64,000 bases of DNA. It comes from Halococcus saccharolyticus DSM 5350 (GTDB taxonomy: Archaea > Halobacteriota > Halobacteria > Halobacteriales > Halococcaceae). The stretch spans positions 62,001 to 126,000 of the forward strand of contig NZ_AOMD01000012.1 in the NCBI RefSeq assembly GCF_000336915.1, in the 5' to 3' direction. Within the stretch, counting starts at the first letter, position 1. Every line of letters begins with the position of its first letter. This document shows, in pieces, positions 26,054-35,120 of this stretch. Position numbers and translations under genes: made by a program. The notes below the pieces were generated by a model. It was not told the DNA's origin and searched no databases. It was given only the letters and a program-made list of their open reading frames with translations.

Positions 26054-26910
26054 TGTGTTTCCTCCATCGTAGACCACGGCATCAGCCAGTAGCCGAGGTG
26101 CTCGACCAGCAGCGACGACGCGTAGCCGAGCGCGCCGACGGCGAGCATGCCGATGACGACGATCTGGTTCTGCAACAGTCGCGATCCTTGCATGATGATG
26201 TAGCCGAGTCCGGGGCCGCCAGTGAGCAGCTCCGCGGCGACGACCGTGATCCAGCCCAGTCCGACCCCGAGCGAGAGGCCGGTGATAATCGAGGGCAGCG
26301 TCGCCGGCAGCACCACGTGGCGGAACACGTCGCCCGAGGACGCGCCGAGGCTCTCGGCCGCCCGGCGGTACTCGACCTCGATGTTCCGTGCGCCCTCGAT
26401 GGTGTTCGTGAAGATCGGGAAGAACGCCCCGACGAACACGACGAACAGTGCGGGCAGCGGCACCGAGATCGATCCCAGCGCGAGCGTCGGGAAGACGATG
26501 ATGGCGATCGGGAGCCACGCGATCGGCGGAATCGGTCGAAACGCTTCCAACGCGGGGTACAGCAGGTTCCCCCACCGCTGGCTCGTACCCACGACCAGCC
26601 CGGTCGGGATCGCCAGCACGGCCGCGAGCCCGACCCCGATCGCTACCCGTGCCGCCGAGTAGACGGCGTGGAGATAGATGGTGTCGCCACCTTCGGTCAG
26701 GGGTTGGCCGGCGAGCGCACCGGCGAACTCCACGAGGGTCGTCACGGGGCTGACGAAGTGATCGAAGTTGAGCACGCCGAACCGGTAGCACAGCCACCAG
26801 ACCGCGACGAACCCGACCAACGAGAGGAGTTTCCGGACGCCCCTGGTCGGCGACGGCAGACTCTCCCCGAACTGGTCGCTGATCCGCTCGGACACCGAGC
26901 GCGTACTCAT
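26050..26910 (-). CDS. ABC importer permease (SsuC/TauC-like), first copy
   Basis: 286 aa from the ATG at 26910, which overlaps the stop of the binding-protein gene (ATGA, 26907-26910); the longer open frame to 27204 is a shadow of that gene. An N-terminal hydrophilic leader of ~28 residues precedes about six membrane helices. The ATPase-docking loop reads AAESLGASSGDVFRHVVLPA. Contains FRPIPPIAWLPIAIIVF, nearly the same as in the second permease. Confidence 0.9.
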   Translation of the reverse strand: MSTRSVSERISDQFGESLPSPTRGVRKLLSLVGFVAVWWLCYRFGVLNFDHFVSPVTTLVEFAGALAGQPLTEGGDTIYLHAVYSAARVAIGVGLAAVLAIPTGLVVGTSQRWGNLLYPALEAFRPIPPIAWLPIAIIVFPTLALGSISVPLPALFVVFVGAFFPIFTNTIEGARNIEVEYRRAAESLGASSGDVFRHVVLPATLPSIITGLSLGVGLGWITVVAAELLTGGPGLGYIIMQGSRLLQNQIVVIGMLAVGALGYASSLLVEHLGYWLMPWSTMEETQ

Positions 26911-28103
26911 CGTCCACTCCCGGACGCGTTGCCGGTCGCCGAGCCGTTGGTCGCGCCCGAGCCGTTGCCGGCCGATCGCGGCGACCACTCTACCGCGTCG
27001 TCGAGTTCGGCCGCCGCCTCGTTGAGTAGCTCTGGCTTGTACCGATCGTCGGGCGGCGGCGCTTCGAGCGCGCCCTGGCGGGTGAGAAACTCCGGTGCGG
27101 TCTCTTTCATCAACCGGCCTGGTTCCGTCGCTTGCTCGTAGTCGGTTGCGTACCGGAGTCGCTGGACGTTCTCGCCGATCGGCGGATCTTTGTAGACACC
27201 CCATCGAAGCGTCGAGCGGTTGAAGTATCGGAGGTCCTGCTCCTGCTCGACTAGATCGAGGGTTCGCTCGTGGTCGGTGGCCAGCACCCGTGTCGCTTCG
27301 AGTTCGGCCTTCAGGATCCCCTTGGCTGCCTCCCGGTGGTTGTTGATCAAGTCGTCCGTCATTGGGATCCCGCCGGCATCGATTACGTCGTACTCCGCAC
27401 CCGTCGAGACGTATCGGGTGAGATCGTCTTGGAAGACCGACTTGGCGATCGAAGGTTCCCAGCCGACCCCTGCGGCGATCCGGCCCTCACGGAGGTTGGC
27501 AAGAATGGTCGAGATGCCGGTGTCCTCGATCGTTACGTCGATACCCTCCTCTTCAAGCACGCGGAGTAGATATCGATGGGAACACGCGCCGACCGTAACG
27601 CCGACCGTCTCACCGGCGATGTCGGATGTTTTCTCGATGTCGGAGTCCTTGGGGACGACGAGGAGGTTACACTGCTGTCCCCGCGACCAGTTTGCAAGCC
27701 CGACGAGGCTGGCCGGGGTCTCGGTCTGAGCGATGGTCGTCAGCGCCGGCATATCGCCCATCCAGCCCGCCTGATTCTTGCCGACGCTGATCCGGTTGCC
27801 GATGACCGCTCCCTGGAGCGCTGACTGCCACTCCAGGGAGTAGTCGTCGGGGAGGTACTGCTGTGGAATATCGCTGTGTTTCATGATCAGCGCCTCCCAC
27901 GCGTGCGCTGAGAACGGCTGGTACCCCATCGTCAGCGTCGTTCCGGTACCGGCTGCGGAACCGAGACAGCCAGCTAGTGCCCCAGTCCCCGCGACGGCTG
28001 ACGCCTGGAGGAACCGTCGGCGCGACGAACCTGTTCTTTCGTTCTTCGATAATGTATTATCGTTCACTTTCTTCGTCGTTCGACCGTTCGTTGATTGGCA
28101 CAC
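26907..28103 (-). CDS. ABC importer substrate-binding lipoprotein (NMT1/SsuA-like)
   Basis: 398 aa from the ATG at 28103; an in-frame GTG at 28067 would also keep the signal. Twin-arginine signal SSRRRFLQASAVAGTGALAGC (residues 27-46) with lipobox LAGC, so Cys46 is the probable lipid anchor on the outer face. The mature part has the type 2 periplasmic-binding fold of nitrate/sulfonate/taurine/pyrimidine-precursor receptors (MGYQPFSAHAWEALIMKH, then IAGETVGVTVGA). The C-terminus is a Gly/Ser/Asn tail. Substrate unknown. First gene of the importer operon. Confidence 0.85.
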   Translation of the reverse strand: MCQSTNGRTTKKVNDNTLSKNERTGSSRRRFLQASAVAGTGALAGCLGSAAGTGTTLTMGYQPFSAHAWEALIMKHSDIPQQYLPDDYSLEWQSALQGAVIGNRISVGKNQAGWMGDMPALTTIAQTETPASLVGLANWSRGQQCNLLVVPKDSDIEKTSDIAGETVGVTVGACSHRYLLRVLEEEGIDVTIEDTGISTILANLREGRIAAGVGWEPSIAKSVFQDDLTRYVSTGAEYDVIDAGGIPMTDDLINNHREAAKGILKAELEATRVLATDHERTLDLVEQEQDLRYFNRSTLRWGVYKDPPIGENVQRLRYATDYEQATEPGRLMKETAPEFLTRQGALEAPPPDDRYKPELLNEAAAELDDAVEWSPRSAGNGSGATNGSATGNASGSGR

Positions 28104-28199
28104 GCTGCGTTACGAACCGCGACCGACGTCCGAACGGGGACCGCAGAATCGGCGCGCACGACGCGGTCCGTCCCGCTCGCATCGAGCGCAAGATGTCGG

Positions 28200-28211
28200 T
28201 AGTAAATATTG
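28200..28211 (-). promoter_or_regulatory. Possible promoter of the ABC importer operon
   Basis: Minus-strand AATATTTACTAC (28200-28211) is the best TATA candidate upstream of the binding-protein gene. It is about 100 bases from the ATG at 28103, which would imply a leader of roughly 70 bases. Confidence 0.35.
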
Positions 28212-28315
28212 TGGCCGTTTCCGGCCTAACCTTGTCGCCTGCGAATGAAAGTGCCCTCGTCTCGACCCGCCGCACGGCGGCGTTACTGCAGAAATCTCGT
28301 CTTTCGCCCTGAAAA

Positions 28316-29098
28316 TCACTCCGACGCGCCCGACCGGATCACGCGCTCGGCCGCGTCGAGCGCCGCCTCGCGATCGAATCCCTGAACGATCGTTTCGAGC
28401 TCCTCGCGCGATGCGTCGCGAAGGTCCCGGGCGTGCTCCGCGATCAGTGGGAGTACACGAACCAGGTTGTCGACGATCGGGATATCGGCGACCTGAGCCG
28501 ACCGTGAGAGGGGGTTGAGGTCGATCACGATCTCGGTTTTACCCATCGCATCGAGCGCTGCCGCCCGATCGCCGTCCTCCAGCGGAACGAGCACGACGTC
28601 GGCGGCGTGGATGCCGTCGGCGTCGACCGTCGCGCGAGCGTGGTCGAGCCCCGGGATCCGGCCGTCAGCTGCCAGACCCTTCACCTCGCTCGCTCCGTGC
28701 TCGCGAAGATGTTCGGCGATCGCCGCCATTCGTTCCTCGGTACGATTGAAGAGGTTCACCTCGATGTCGGCGTCCGTCGCTTGGGCGAGATCGACCACCG
28801 CATCGGGCGAGAGCGCTGCGACGTTTCCGTTCACCGAGATCACGGGGTGGTCGGCGAGCAGGAACTCGGCGGCCGCGGCGCGGGCGGCTGCGTCGGCGCT
28901 CTCGATGGTTCGTTCGCCGAGCAGGTAGTCGTACGTCTCGCCGCGCCCTTGTGCGATGAGTCCCTGCAACGAGGTAATGCCCTTCTCGACACCGGCCTCG
29001 ATCCGGTGGCGCGCAAGCAGCGACTCGTGGCGGGGGTGTGACTCCGGGATCTCCGTCTCGTCGTCCGGATCGACGGGAATCTGCGGCTCCTCGCTCAT
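28316..29098 (-). CDS. 4-phosphopantoate--beta-alanine ligase (phosphopantothenate synthetase)
   Basis: 260 aa from the ATG at 29098. Joins 4-phosphopantoate and beta-alanine with ATP to 4-phosphopantothenate, the archaeal replacement of bacterial pantothenate synthetase and kinase. Family signatures: SHPRHESLLARHRIEAGVE near 19-37, TSLQGLIAQGRGE, NGNVAALSPD, and KTEIVIDLNPLSRSAQ near 190. It follows the pantoate kinase gene on the same strand with 77 bases between, so both are probably one unit for CoA synthesis. Confidence 0.92.
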   Translation of the reverse strand: MSEEPQIPVDPDDETEIPESHPRHESLLARHRIEAGVEKGITSLQGLIAQGRGETYDYLLGERTIESADAAARAAAAEFLLADHPVISVNGNVAALSPDAVVDLAQATDADIEVNLFNRTEERMAAIAEHLREHGASEVKGLAADGRIPGLDHARATVDADGIHAADVVLVPLEDGDRAAALDAMGKTEIVIDLNPLSRSAQVADIPIVDNLVRVLPLIAEHARDLRDASREELETIVQGFDREAALDAAERVIRSGASE

Positions 29099-29175
29099 AC
29101 GATCGCTCGGCCGGTGAGAAACAAAAGCACCCCGTGTTGGCACCGGTGGCGGCGTTCGCCCCCTGGTGAAAGCGC

Positions 29176-30066
29176 TCACTTGGCGTCGGGCCTGACGACT
29201 CCCGCGCCTGGCGGGTGGATCGCACAGATCGAAGGCTCGTAGCCGGCATCCGAGAGGCCGGTGTCGAGCGCGAACACCGTTTCGCCGAGCATCGCCATCG
29301 ACGCCGCGCCACCCGCGGCCTCGACTGCGGCGATGGCGGCGTCGACCCGTTCGGTCAGCAGCTCGGCCTCGCGGGCGAACGCCGCCGAGCACGATACGAG
29401 GTGTTCGAGCGTCGGTGCCTCGCGGAGCGTGGCGAGTGCGCGCTCGCCGGCTGCCGACAGTATGTCGGTGTCGCCGCTGAGGATCGCCTCGGTCGAGCGC
29501 CCGCCGAACGAGACGTACTCGATTCGCCTGTCCGCCCGAACTGGAATCCCGTCGAGAGCGCCGTGGGGTGGCGCGCCCGGCTCCAGCCTGAGTGGTACGC
29601 CGCCGCGCGCTTGAGCCACCACGTCGCCGAGTCCCGTTCCGGCAGCGACCTCCGCAGCGTGAGCTACCTCGACCAACTCGTTTTCGGTGCGTTCGAGATC
29701 GAAGCAAGCGTTCGCCGCGAACGCCGCGCCGAGCGCCGCACCGCCCGAGACGCCGAAGCCCGCACTCACCGGCAACGGCGTCTCGACGGCAACGCGAGCG
29801 GCAACATCGAGCGTGTCGAGCGTGCGCGTCACGGCCGCCATCTCGACGGATTCGCCGCCGAGGGTGATGGTTGTCGCGGCCGTTTCGTTCGCTGGCGTGA
29901 GCGTAACCGTCACGCCGTCGGTGAGCGCGAGTCCGGCTCCGCGCGACCCCGCATTGCGGGGGTCATCGTGAGGATGAACGCTGAAGAATCCGGTAACGTG
30001 GCCGGGGACGAACGCCTGCGTTGGGTTCGCCGTCCGCTCACTTCGTTCCCCGGCCGACATCGACAT
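29176..30066 (-). CDS. Pantoate kinase (GHMP family)
   Basis: 296 aa. Phosphorylates pantoate to 4-phosphopantoate, the step before phosphopantothenate synthetase in archaeal CoA synthesis. N-terminal AFVPGHVTGFFSVH (18-31) is the archaeal PoK signature. The GHMP phosphate-binding loop is PVSAGFGVSGGAALGAA near 97-113, and the C-terminal motif is MAMLGETVFAL. TATA-like GGATTTATCC (minus strand, 30089-30099) lies about 23-33 bases from the ATG. Gene order PoK-PPS is conserved in archaea. Confidence 0.92.
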   Translation of the reverse strand: MSMSAGERSERTANPTQAFVPGHVTGFFSVHPHDDPRNAGSRGAGLALTDGVTVTLTPANETAATTITLGGESVEMAAVTRTLDTLDVAARVAVETPLPVSAGFGVSGGAALGAAFAANACFDLERTENELVEVAHAAEVAAGTGLGDVVAQARGGVPLRLEPGAPPHGALDGIPVRADRRIEYVSFGGRSTEAILSGDTDILSAAGERALATLREAPTLEHLVSCSAAFAREAELLTERVDAAIAAVEAAGGAASMAMLGETVFALDTGLSDAGYEPSICAIHPPGAGVVRPDAK

Positions 30067-30217
30067 ACGAGGGAATCGGCCGTCGGTCGGGATAAATCCG
30101 CCCGTTCGGCGATCAGCCGATCCCTCGCTTCGTGGCGTGGCTCCTGATAGCGCAAGACGTGACCGCGAGCGCCGGGAAAAACGCTTTGTGCGAGTCGCCG
30201 CTATCGGAGAAGCGACG

Positions 30218-30331
30218 ATGAAGACGGCGATCGATCGTCGGTTTCACGAACCAGGAGAGATCGCCACCGATCGTAGCCTCGCTGTGCCCCGTAAACACAT
30301 GATCGACTTCCACCAGCAGCGATATCGATGA
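30218..30331 (+). CDS. Possible 37-aa upstream ORF coupled to the FNT gene
   Basis: ATG at 30218, TGA at 30329-30331, which overlaps the FNT ATG by four bases (ATGA). The predicted peptide is rich in Arg, His and Lys, unlike haloarchaeal proteins, and its third codon positions are not strongly G+C-rich. It may be a leader peptide or a chance frame. Confidence 0.2.
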   Translation: MKTAIDRRFHEPGEIATDRSLAVPRKHMIDFHQQRYR

Positions 30332-31275
30332 ACGACGAGAACGACGCGAGCGAGGCGATCGCCGAGTCGACCGATCACGCCGCTTCGGGCGCGCCCGACG
30401 CCGGCTGGGCGATCGGTGACCGCTTCTCCTCGGAGGAGATCTTCCAGCGAGTGCTCGCCACCGCCGACGAGGAGGTCGCCACCGGCACTCGCGAACTGCT
30501 CTTCAGCGGTCTCGCCGCGGGCTTTGCCATCGTCATCACGTTCGTCGGTCACGCGGCGGTGAGCGCGTACTTCCCCGAGAGCACGCTGCTCGGCTCTCTC
30601 CTGTATCCGATCGGCTTCATTTACATCATTCTCGGGCGCTACCAGCTCTACACCGAGAACACGCTGCCACCCGTGGCGCTGGTGCTGGCTCGCCTTGCCA
30701 GCCTGCCGATGATGATGCGCGTCTGGGTCGTCGTACTGGTCGGCAACGTCCTCGGGGCCGCTCTCGGCGTGTTCGTCCTCGCCAACAGTCACGTGCTCTC
30801 GACCGCGGCAATGCAAGCGGGTGCTGACTTCACCCGGACGGGGCTCGAAACCGCCTGGTGGGACGTGTTCTTCAAGGCGCTCTTTGCGGGCTGGCTCGTT
30901 GCCGGCGTGGTGTGGCTCGGTCACGCCGTCCAGGACTCGGTCACGCGCCTGCTCCTCATCTACATCGTGTTCTACACGATCGCCGCCGCGGAGCTCTACC
31001 ACGTCGTCACCACCGCGGCCGACGCGCTCTTTTACGTGTTCATCGGGGAAGCCGGACTTCTCACCGTCGGCTACGCGTTCTGGCTTCCGGTGTTGCTCGG
31101 CAACACCGTCGGTGGCGTCTTTCTGGTTGCACTCGTGAACTACGGGCAGACCGAACGCCAGCGCTTCCCCGAAGTCCGTGAACTCTCGCTGCGCGAGTGG
31201 CTCGTCGGCTGGGAGGGTGGCCGCGAGCGTGAGCCGGTGAACGTCGAGGAAGCCGGGCCCAGAAACGACGACTGA
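30328..31275 (+). CDS. Formate/nitrite transporter family protein (FNT)
   Basis: 315 aa with six hydrophobic helices. A hydrophilic N-terminus of ~55 residues precedes helix 1 (ELLFSGLAAGFAIVITF). The second helix carries LYPIGFIYIILGRYQLYTENTLPP, which fits the FNT half-helix with its G-Y-Q/E-L-x-T-E-N pattern; the second repeat has AGWLVAGVVWLGHA. FNT channels move formate, nitrite, hydrosulfide or lactate as pentamers. Substrate cannot be read here. TATA-like GTAAACA near 30295-30301 suits the ATG at 30328. Confidence 0.85.
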   Translation: MNDENDASEAIAESTDHAASGAPDAGWAIGDRFSSEEIFQRVLATADEEVATGTRELLFSGLAAGFAIVITFVGHAAVSAYFPESTLLGSLLYPIGFIYIILGRYQLYTENTLPPVALVLARLASLPMMMRVWVVVLVGNVLGAALGVFVLANSHVLSTAAMQAGADFTRTGLETAWWDVFFKALFAGWLVAGVVWLGHAVQDSVTRLLLIYIVFYTIAAAELYHVVTTAADALFYVFIGEAGLLTVGYAFWLPVLLGNTVGGVFLVALVNYGQTERQRFPEVRELSLREWLVGWEGGREREPVNVEEAGPRNDD

Positions 31276-31349
31276 CGAGATCGCCGCTTGACCGGGAACG
31301 ACGACGCGCTCCGCGAGGCAGCGTCCGGACGGCCGTCGGGACGAATCGT

Positions 31350-32540
31350 TCAGAGCAGCTCGATCGCGGTGATCACGGCGTAGCCAGCGCCGAGCGCGAG
31401 CGCGAGCGACCCGATCCACGCTAGCACCGTATAGCCCATCTTCTGTGCGCTGACGCCGCCCCCACCGGCCGCAAAGCCGCTGCCGATCACTGCGCTGACG
31501 ATGATCTCGTTGAACGACACCGGGATCCCAAAGACGACCGCCGTCTGGGCGATCGCGAAGGAGGGGATGAGCGCCGCGATGGATCGCCGCGGGCCGAGCG
31601 AGGAGTAGTCCTGCGCGATCGCCTTGATCATCCGGGGCGCACCCATCCACGATCCGGCGAGCAGGCCGATCCCGCCGAACACCAGTAGCGCGAGCAACGA
31701 CACCGAGAACGGTAGCGTCGTTCCCTGAAACGCGGCGAGCAGCGGGCCGACCGCGAGCCCGACCTGGCTCCCGCCCGCCGAGAACGCCACGAGGCCGCCG
31801 AGCGCGAGCAGGAAGTGGCGCTCGGCGCTGTCGACGCCGGAGCCGAGGTCCCAGACGAGCGCGCCAGCGACGAGACCGGCGACGATGACCGACACGAGTC
31901 CCGTCCCGACCGCCGTCGAAACCGGGAGCTCCGTCGCTACTGTGGCGGCGATCGACCCCCCACCGGACCCCGAGCCGAGAAGGGTAAAGGGGACGTTCGC
32001 CACGATGAGTCCGACGATCCCGCCGAGGATCGGGACGGTGTAGCGCTCGGGGATCGCTTCGTGTCGAAGCGTCCGTGCGGTGATGTACGCGATACCGCCA
32101 CCGACGAACGGCGTGAGTATCCACAGCGCGCCGATCTCGGCGTACTTCGGCCAGACAGGACTGCCGCCGAGTCCGAGCCCGACGCCGACGACCGCGCCCG
32201 TCACGGTGAACGCCGTGGCGATCGGATACCCGGTGAAGATGCCGATCGCGACGAGCCCCGCCGCGAGCAGGAGGAGCACCGTCGAGGCCGTCGGCGAGAG
32301 CGCAATCCCGCCGACCAGTCCTGTGCCGACCGCGTCCGCGACGTTCGCGCCCTGGAGCACCGCGCCCAGGAAGCCGAGAATGCCGACGAGAAAGCCCGCG
32401 CGCATCACCGAGATGGCGCGTGCGCCCACGGCGGGCGCAAAGGGCGTCGATCCCGACGATCCCGCACCGATGGTCCACGCCATGAACAGGCTCGCGACAG
32501 TCGCCACGACGAGGATGGCTGCCGTTCCGGCCGCAACCAT
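31350..32540 (-). CDS. PiT-family inorganic anion transporter (atypical)
   Basis: 396 aa, about ten membrane helices in two homologous halves, as in PiT/SLC20 and CysP. The usual GANDVAN signature is altered: the first half reads IGAGSSGSTPFAPAVGARA (residues 25-43) and the second reads IPVSFNEIIVSAVIGSG. Both lack the Asp of the phosphate motif, so the substrate may not be phosphate; the related CysP carries sulfate. No Pho-type regulator or chaperone is adjacent. Long upstream gap of 325 bases. Often annotated simply as inorganic phosphate transporter in haloarchaea. Confidence 0.75.
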   Translation of the reverse strand: MVAAGTAAILVVATVASLFMAWTIGAGSSGSTPFAPAVGARAISVMRAGFLVGILGFLGAVLQGANVADAVGTGLVGGIALSPTASTVLLLLAAGLVAIGIFTGYPIATAFTVTGAVVGVGLGLGGSPVWPKYAEIGALWILTPFVGGGIAYITARTLRHEAIPERYTVPILGGIVGLIVANVPFTLLGSGSGGGSIAATVATELPVSTAVGTGLVSVIVAGLVAGALVWDLGSGVDSAERHFLLALGGLVAFSAGGSQVGLAVGPLLAAFQGTTLPFSVSLLALLVFGGIGLLAGSWMGAPRMIKAIAQDYSSLGPRRSIAALIPSFAIAQTAVVFGIPVSFNEIIVSAVIGSGFAAGGGGVSAQKMGYTVLAWIGSLALALGAGYAVITAIELL

Positions 32541-32865
32541 CCGTCAGGTCGTCCTCCAGTGGGACGCGCCTGTCGTCGACGCGCTGCGTGTCTCGTTTGC
32601 GTACACGTCGGTCATGGAATCGTATCGACACCGCTCTCGGTTAAACTGTTGTCCCTGGCGCTCGCGTGGCGTGCCGAAGTTCAAAGGAGCGACCGACGAT
32701 TGTATGGCGATTGGCACTGGTTTCGGAGTTCCTCCATCACCGGTCGTTGTCTTGGTAAAAATCGGCGTGCGAGATGGAGAGTGGCATGCAGTATGGCGGG
32801 ACGTGTTGTTCAGCCGTGACGGGCCGAACAAGCTATTGCTCGGATGGGTGGTATGAGCGACTCGG
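32541..32865. other. Intergenic region without a recognisable gene
   Basis: About 325 bases between PiT and EamA genes, both leftward. The minus strand holds a TATA-like AGTTTAACC near 32638-32646, about 100 bases before the PiT ATG, so a PiT leader is possible. I see no coding frame or strong repeat. Confidence 0.4.
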
Positions 32866-33291
32866 TCATTGAGCGACGAGGACGACAGCAACACCCGCGA
32901 GCAGGAGTCCTGCGACTCTCGTGGTGGTGAACTCGTCTCCGAGCGCGGCCATCCCGATGAACGCTGCGACGACGAAATACATGGCACCGAGAGTCGAAAC
33001 GACCGTCGTTGAGCCACGTGAGAGACCGACGTACATGGAGATGAAGCCGATTCCGGCGAACACTCCAGCCACACCAGCGAGCGCCCCGCCCCGTGGCGTG
33101 ATGGCCAGCGAGGCACCTGACACGATAACGAACCCGACTGCAAGGAGGGCTGCGACGAGATACGATATTGCGGCGGCCGTCTTCGGGTCGATTGATTCCG
33201 AGGCAGCGTTCCCCACGACGATCCAGATTCCCCACGAGACCATCGTCAGCGATCCGAATACCACAGCCGAACTCACCTCAGGGACGTCCAT
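32866..33291 (-). CDS. Half-size EamA/DMT transporter
   Basis: 141 aa, four to five hydrophobic helices forming a single EamA domain, compared with two domains (about 290 aa) in normal DMT exporters. Ends with the helix AGLLLAGVAVVLVAQ directly before the stop. Such single-domain proteins work as homo- or heterodimers. TATA-like TCTTTTACTG (minus strand, about 33318-33327) lies 28-36 bases upstream. Not a truncation as far as the sequence shows: both ends look complete. Confidence 0.8.
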   Translation of the reverse strand: MDVPEVSSAVVFGSLTMVSWGIWIVVGNAASESIDPKTAAAISYLVAALLAVGFVIVSGASLAITPRGGALAGVAGVFAGIGFISMYVGLSRGSTTVVSTLGAMYFVVAAFIGMAALGDEFTTTRVAGLLLAGVAVVLVAQ

Positions 33292-33454
33292 CGATGCGTA
33301 CGTTCTCTCCCGTCACAGTAAAAGACGCCGTTTGTAGCAATTCTGATCGAGGGAGAGGGAACAACCGATGATCGACTCACGCCCTAGATCTCGCAACTGC
33401 GTGGGGAGATTCGCGCAAAATCACGGGCTGCTCCGATACCTCCTGTAGGGTCAC

Positions 33455-34975
33455 TCAGAGATTCATGTTGATCGTCTTGGTCTGGGAGTAGTGTTCGAGG
33501 GTATCCTCGGCCTGCTCGCGGCCGATTCCGGACTGCTTGTACCCGCCGAAGGGCTGGCCCGCCGGGAAGTCGTTGTACTGGTTGACCCAGATGTTGCCCG
33601 CCTCGATGTCGCGGGCCGCACGGTTCGCTTTCGAGAGGTCGTTCGTGATGACGCCGGCCGCGAGACCGTAGTCGACATCGTTGGCTCGCTCCATCATCTC
33701 GTCGTAGTCCGACCACGCGAACACTTCCTCGACCGGGCCGAAGATCTCCTCCTGCACGGGGTCGGAGTCGTGATCGATGTCGTCGATCACCGTCGGCACC
33801 ACGAAACACCCGTCGGCGAGCGCGTCGCTCTCGGGCTGGCCCCCACCAGTCACGATCCGTGCGCCGTCATCGCGCGCCTGCTCGATGTACGAGAGCGTGC
33901 GTTCGACCTGCTCTTCGGAGACTTTGGGTCCGAGTCGGGTGTCCTTCGAGAGCGGATCGCCCATCTGGAGTCCCTCGGCGCTCTCGACGAACGCCTCCAT
34001 GAACTCCTCGTAGATGTCCTCGTGGACGAACAGTCGGGTGCCCGCGGTACAGCACTCACCGGTGTTGTAGAACATCGCGATCATCATCACCCGGACCGCC
34101 TGCTGGATGTCGGCGTCGGGGAACACCACGACGGGACTCTTCCCGCCGAGTTCGAGGGTGACATCCGAGACGTTCTCCGCGGCGGCCTTCATGACCTCCT
34201 TGCCGACCGCGGTCGACCCAGTGAACGAAACCTTTCGGACGTCCTCGTGTTCGGTGAGCGGCGCGCCCGCCTCAGCCCCGTAGCCCGTGACGACGTTGAC
34301 GACGCCGTCGGGCACCACGTCGTCGATCTCGCGAACGAGTTCGAGCACCGAGAGCGGCGTCTCCTCGGCGGGTTTGAGCACCACCGTGTTGCCCGCCGCG
34401 AGTGCGGGCGCGAGCTTCCACGTCGCGATCAGCAGCGGGAAGTTCCACGGCACGACCGCCCCGACCACGCCGTAGGGCTCGCGGATCGTCTGGATCGATT
34501 TGCCCGACCCGGAAGGAACGGTGTCGCCGCCGTGGGTTCGGGTCGCCCCGGCGAAGTACCGGAACTGGTCGGCGACGAGCGCGACGTCGGCGCGCGCCTC
34601 GCGGATGGGTTTGCCGTTGTCGAGGCTCTCGATTCGCGCGAGATCGCTCCGGCGCTCCTCAACCCGATCCGCGATCTCGTTCAGCACGCGCTGGCGCTTC
34701 GTGGCGTCGGCCTCGGACCACTCCGTCTCGTAGGCGTCCCACGCGGCCTCGACGGCCCGATCGACGTCCTCGCTGTTGCCTGCCTGAGCCTCGGCGAGCA
34801 CCTCGCCCGTCGTGGGGTCGCGCGTCTCGAAGGTCTCGCCCGACGCGCTCTCGACGAACTCGCCGCCAATGTAGTGCTGTGCGGGTTCGTCGGGGATCAG
34901 CTCCTCGCGCGCCTCGCGGTGGCGCTCCCTGATCTCGTCGCGACTCTCCTCGGGCGTGCGTGCGTCGGTGGACAT
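33455..34975 (-). CDS. Aldehyde dehydrogenase (betaine/semialdehyde type)
   Basis: 506 aa from the ATG at 34975; TATA-like GGTTTTTC (minus strand, about 35000-35008) lies 25-33 bases upstream. NAD(P)-dependent oxidation of an aldehyde to its acid. Motifs: VPWNFPLLIATWKLAPALAA, Lys201 in VVLKPAEETP, FTGSTAVGKE (251-260), catalytic Glu275 in LELGGKSP, and catalytic Cys309 in NTGECCTAGTR. Best fit is the betaine aldehyde / gamma-amino-aldehyde dehydrogenase branch, but no choline or betaine gene is adjacent. The first ~30 residues are an extra charged helix. Confidence 0.9.
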   Translation of the reverse strand: MSTDARTPEESRDEIRERHREAREELIPDEPAQHYIGGEFVESASGETFETRDPTTGEVLAEAQAGNSEDVDRAVEAAWDAYETEWSEADATKRQRVLNEIADRVEERRSDLARIESLDNGKPIREARADVALVADQFRYFAGATRTHGGDTVPSGSGKSIQTIREPYGVVGAVVPWNFPLLIATWKLAPALAAGNTVVLKPAEETPLSVLELVREIDDVVPDGVVNVVTGYGAEAGAPLTEHEDVRKVSFTGSTAVGKEVMKAAAENVSDVTLELGGKSPVVVFPDADIQQAVRVMMIAMFYNTGECCTAGTRLFVHEDIYEEFMEAFVESAEGLQMGDPLSKDTRLGPKVSEEQVERTLSYIEQARDDGARIVTGGGQPESDALADGCFVVPTVIDDIDHDSDPVQEEIFGPVEEVFAWSDYDEMMERANDVDYGLAAGVITNDLSKANRAARDIEAGNIWVNQYNDFPAGQPFGGYKQSGIGREQAEDTLEHYSQTKTINMNL

Positions 34976-35120
34976 GCGTCCCGCAAGAGTTGCCGAAGCG
35001 TGAAAAACCGTTCTGATACTCACTCACACGGATCCGCTGACCGCACGACACCGTCCCGATCTACGGCGACAGGCGTTGGCGATCCGGCAAGACTCGCTCC
35101 GCTGGCTCCCAGCGTTTTCG

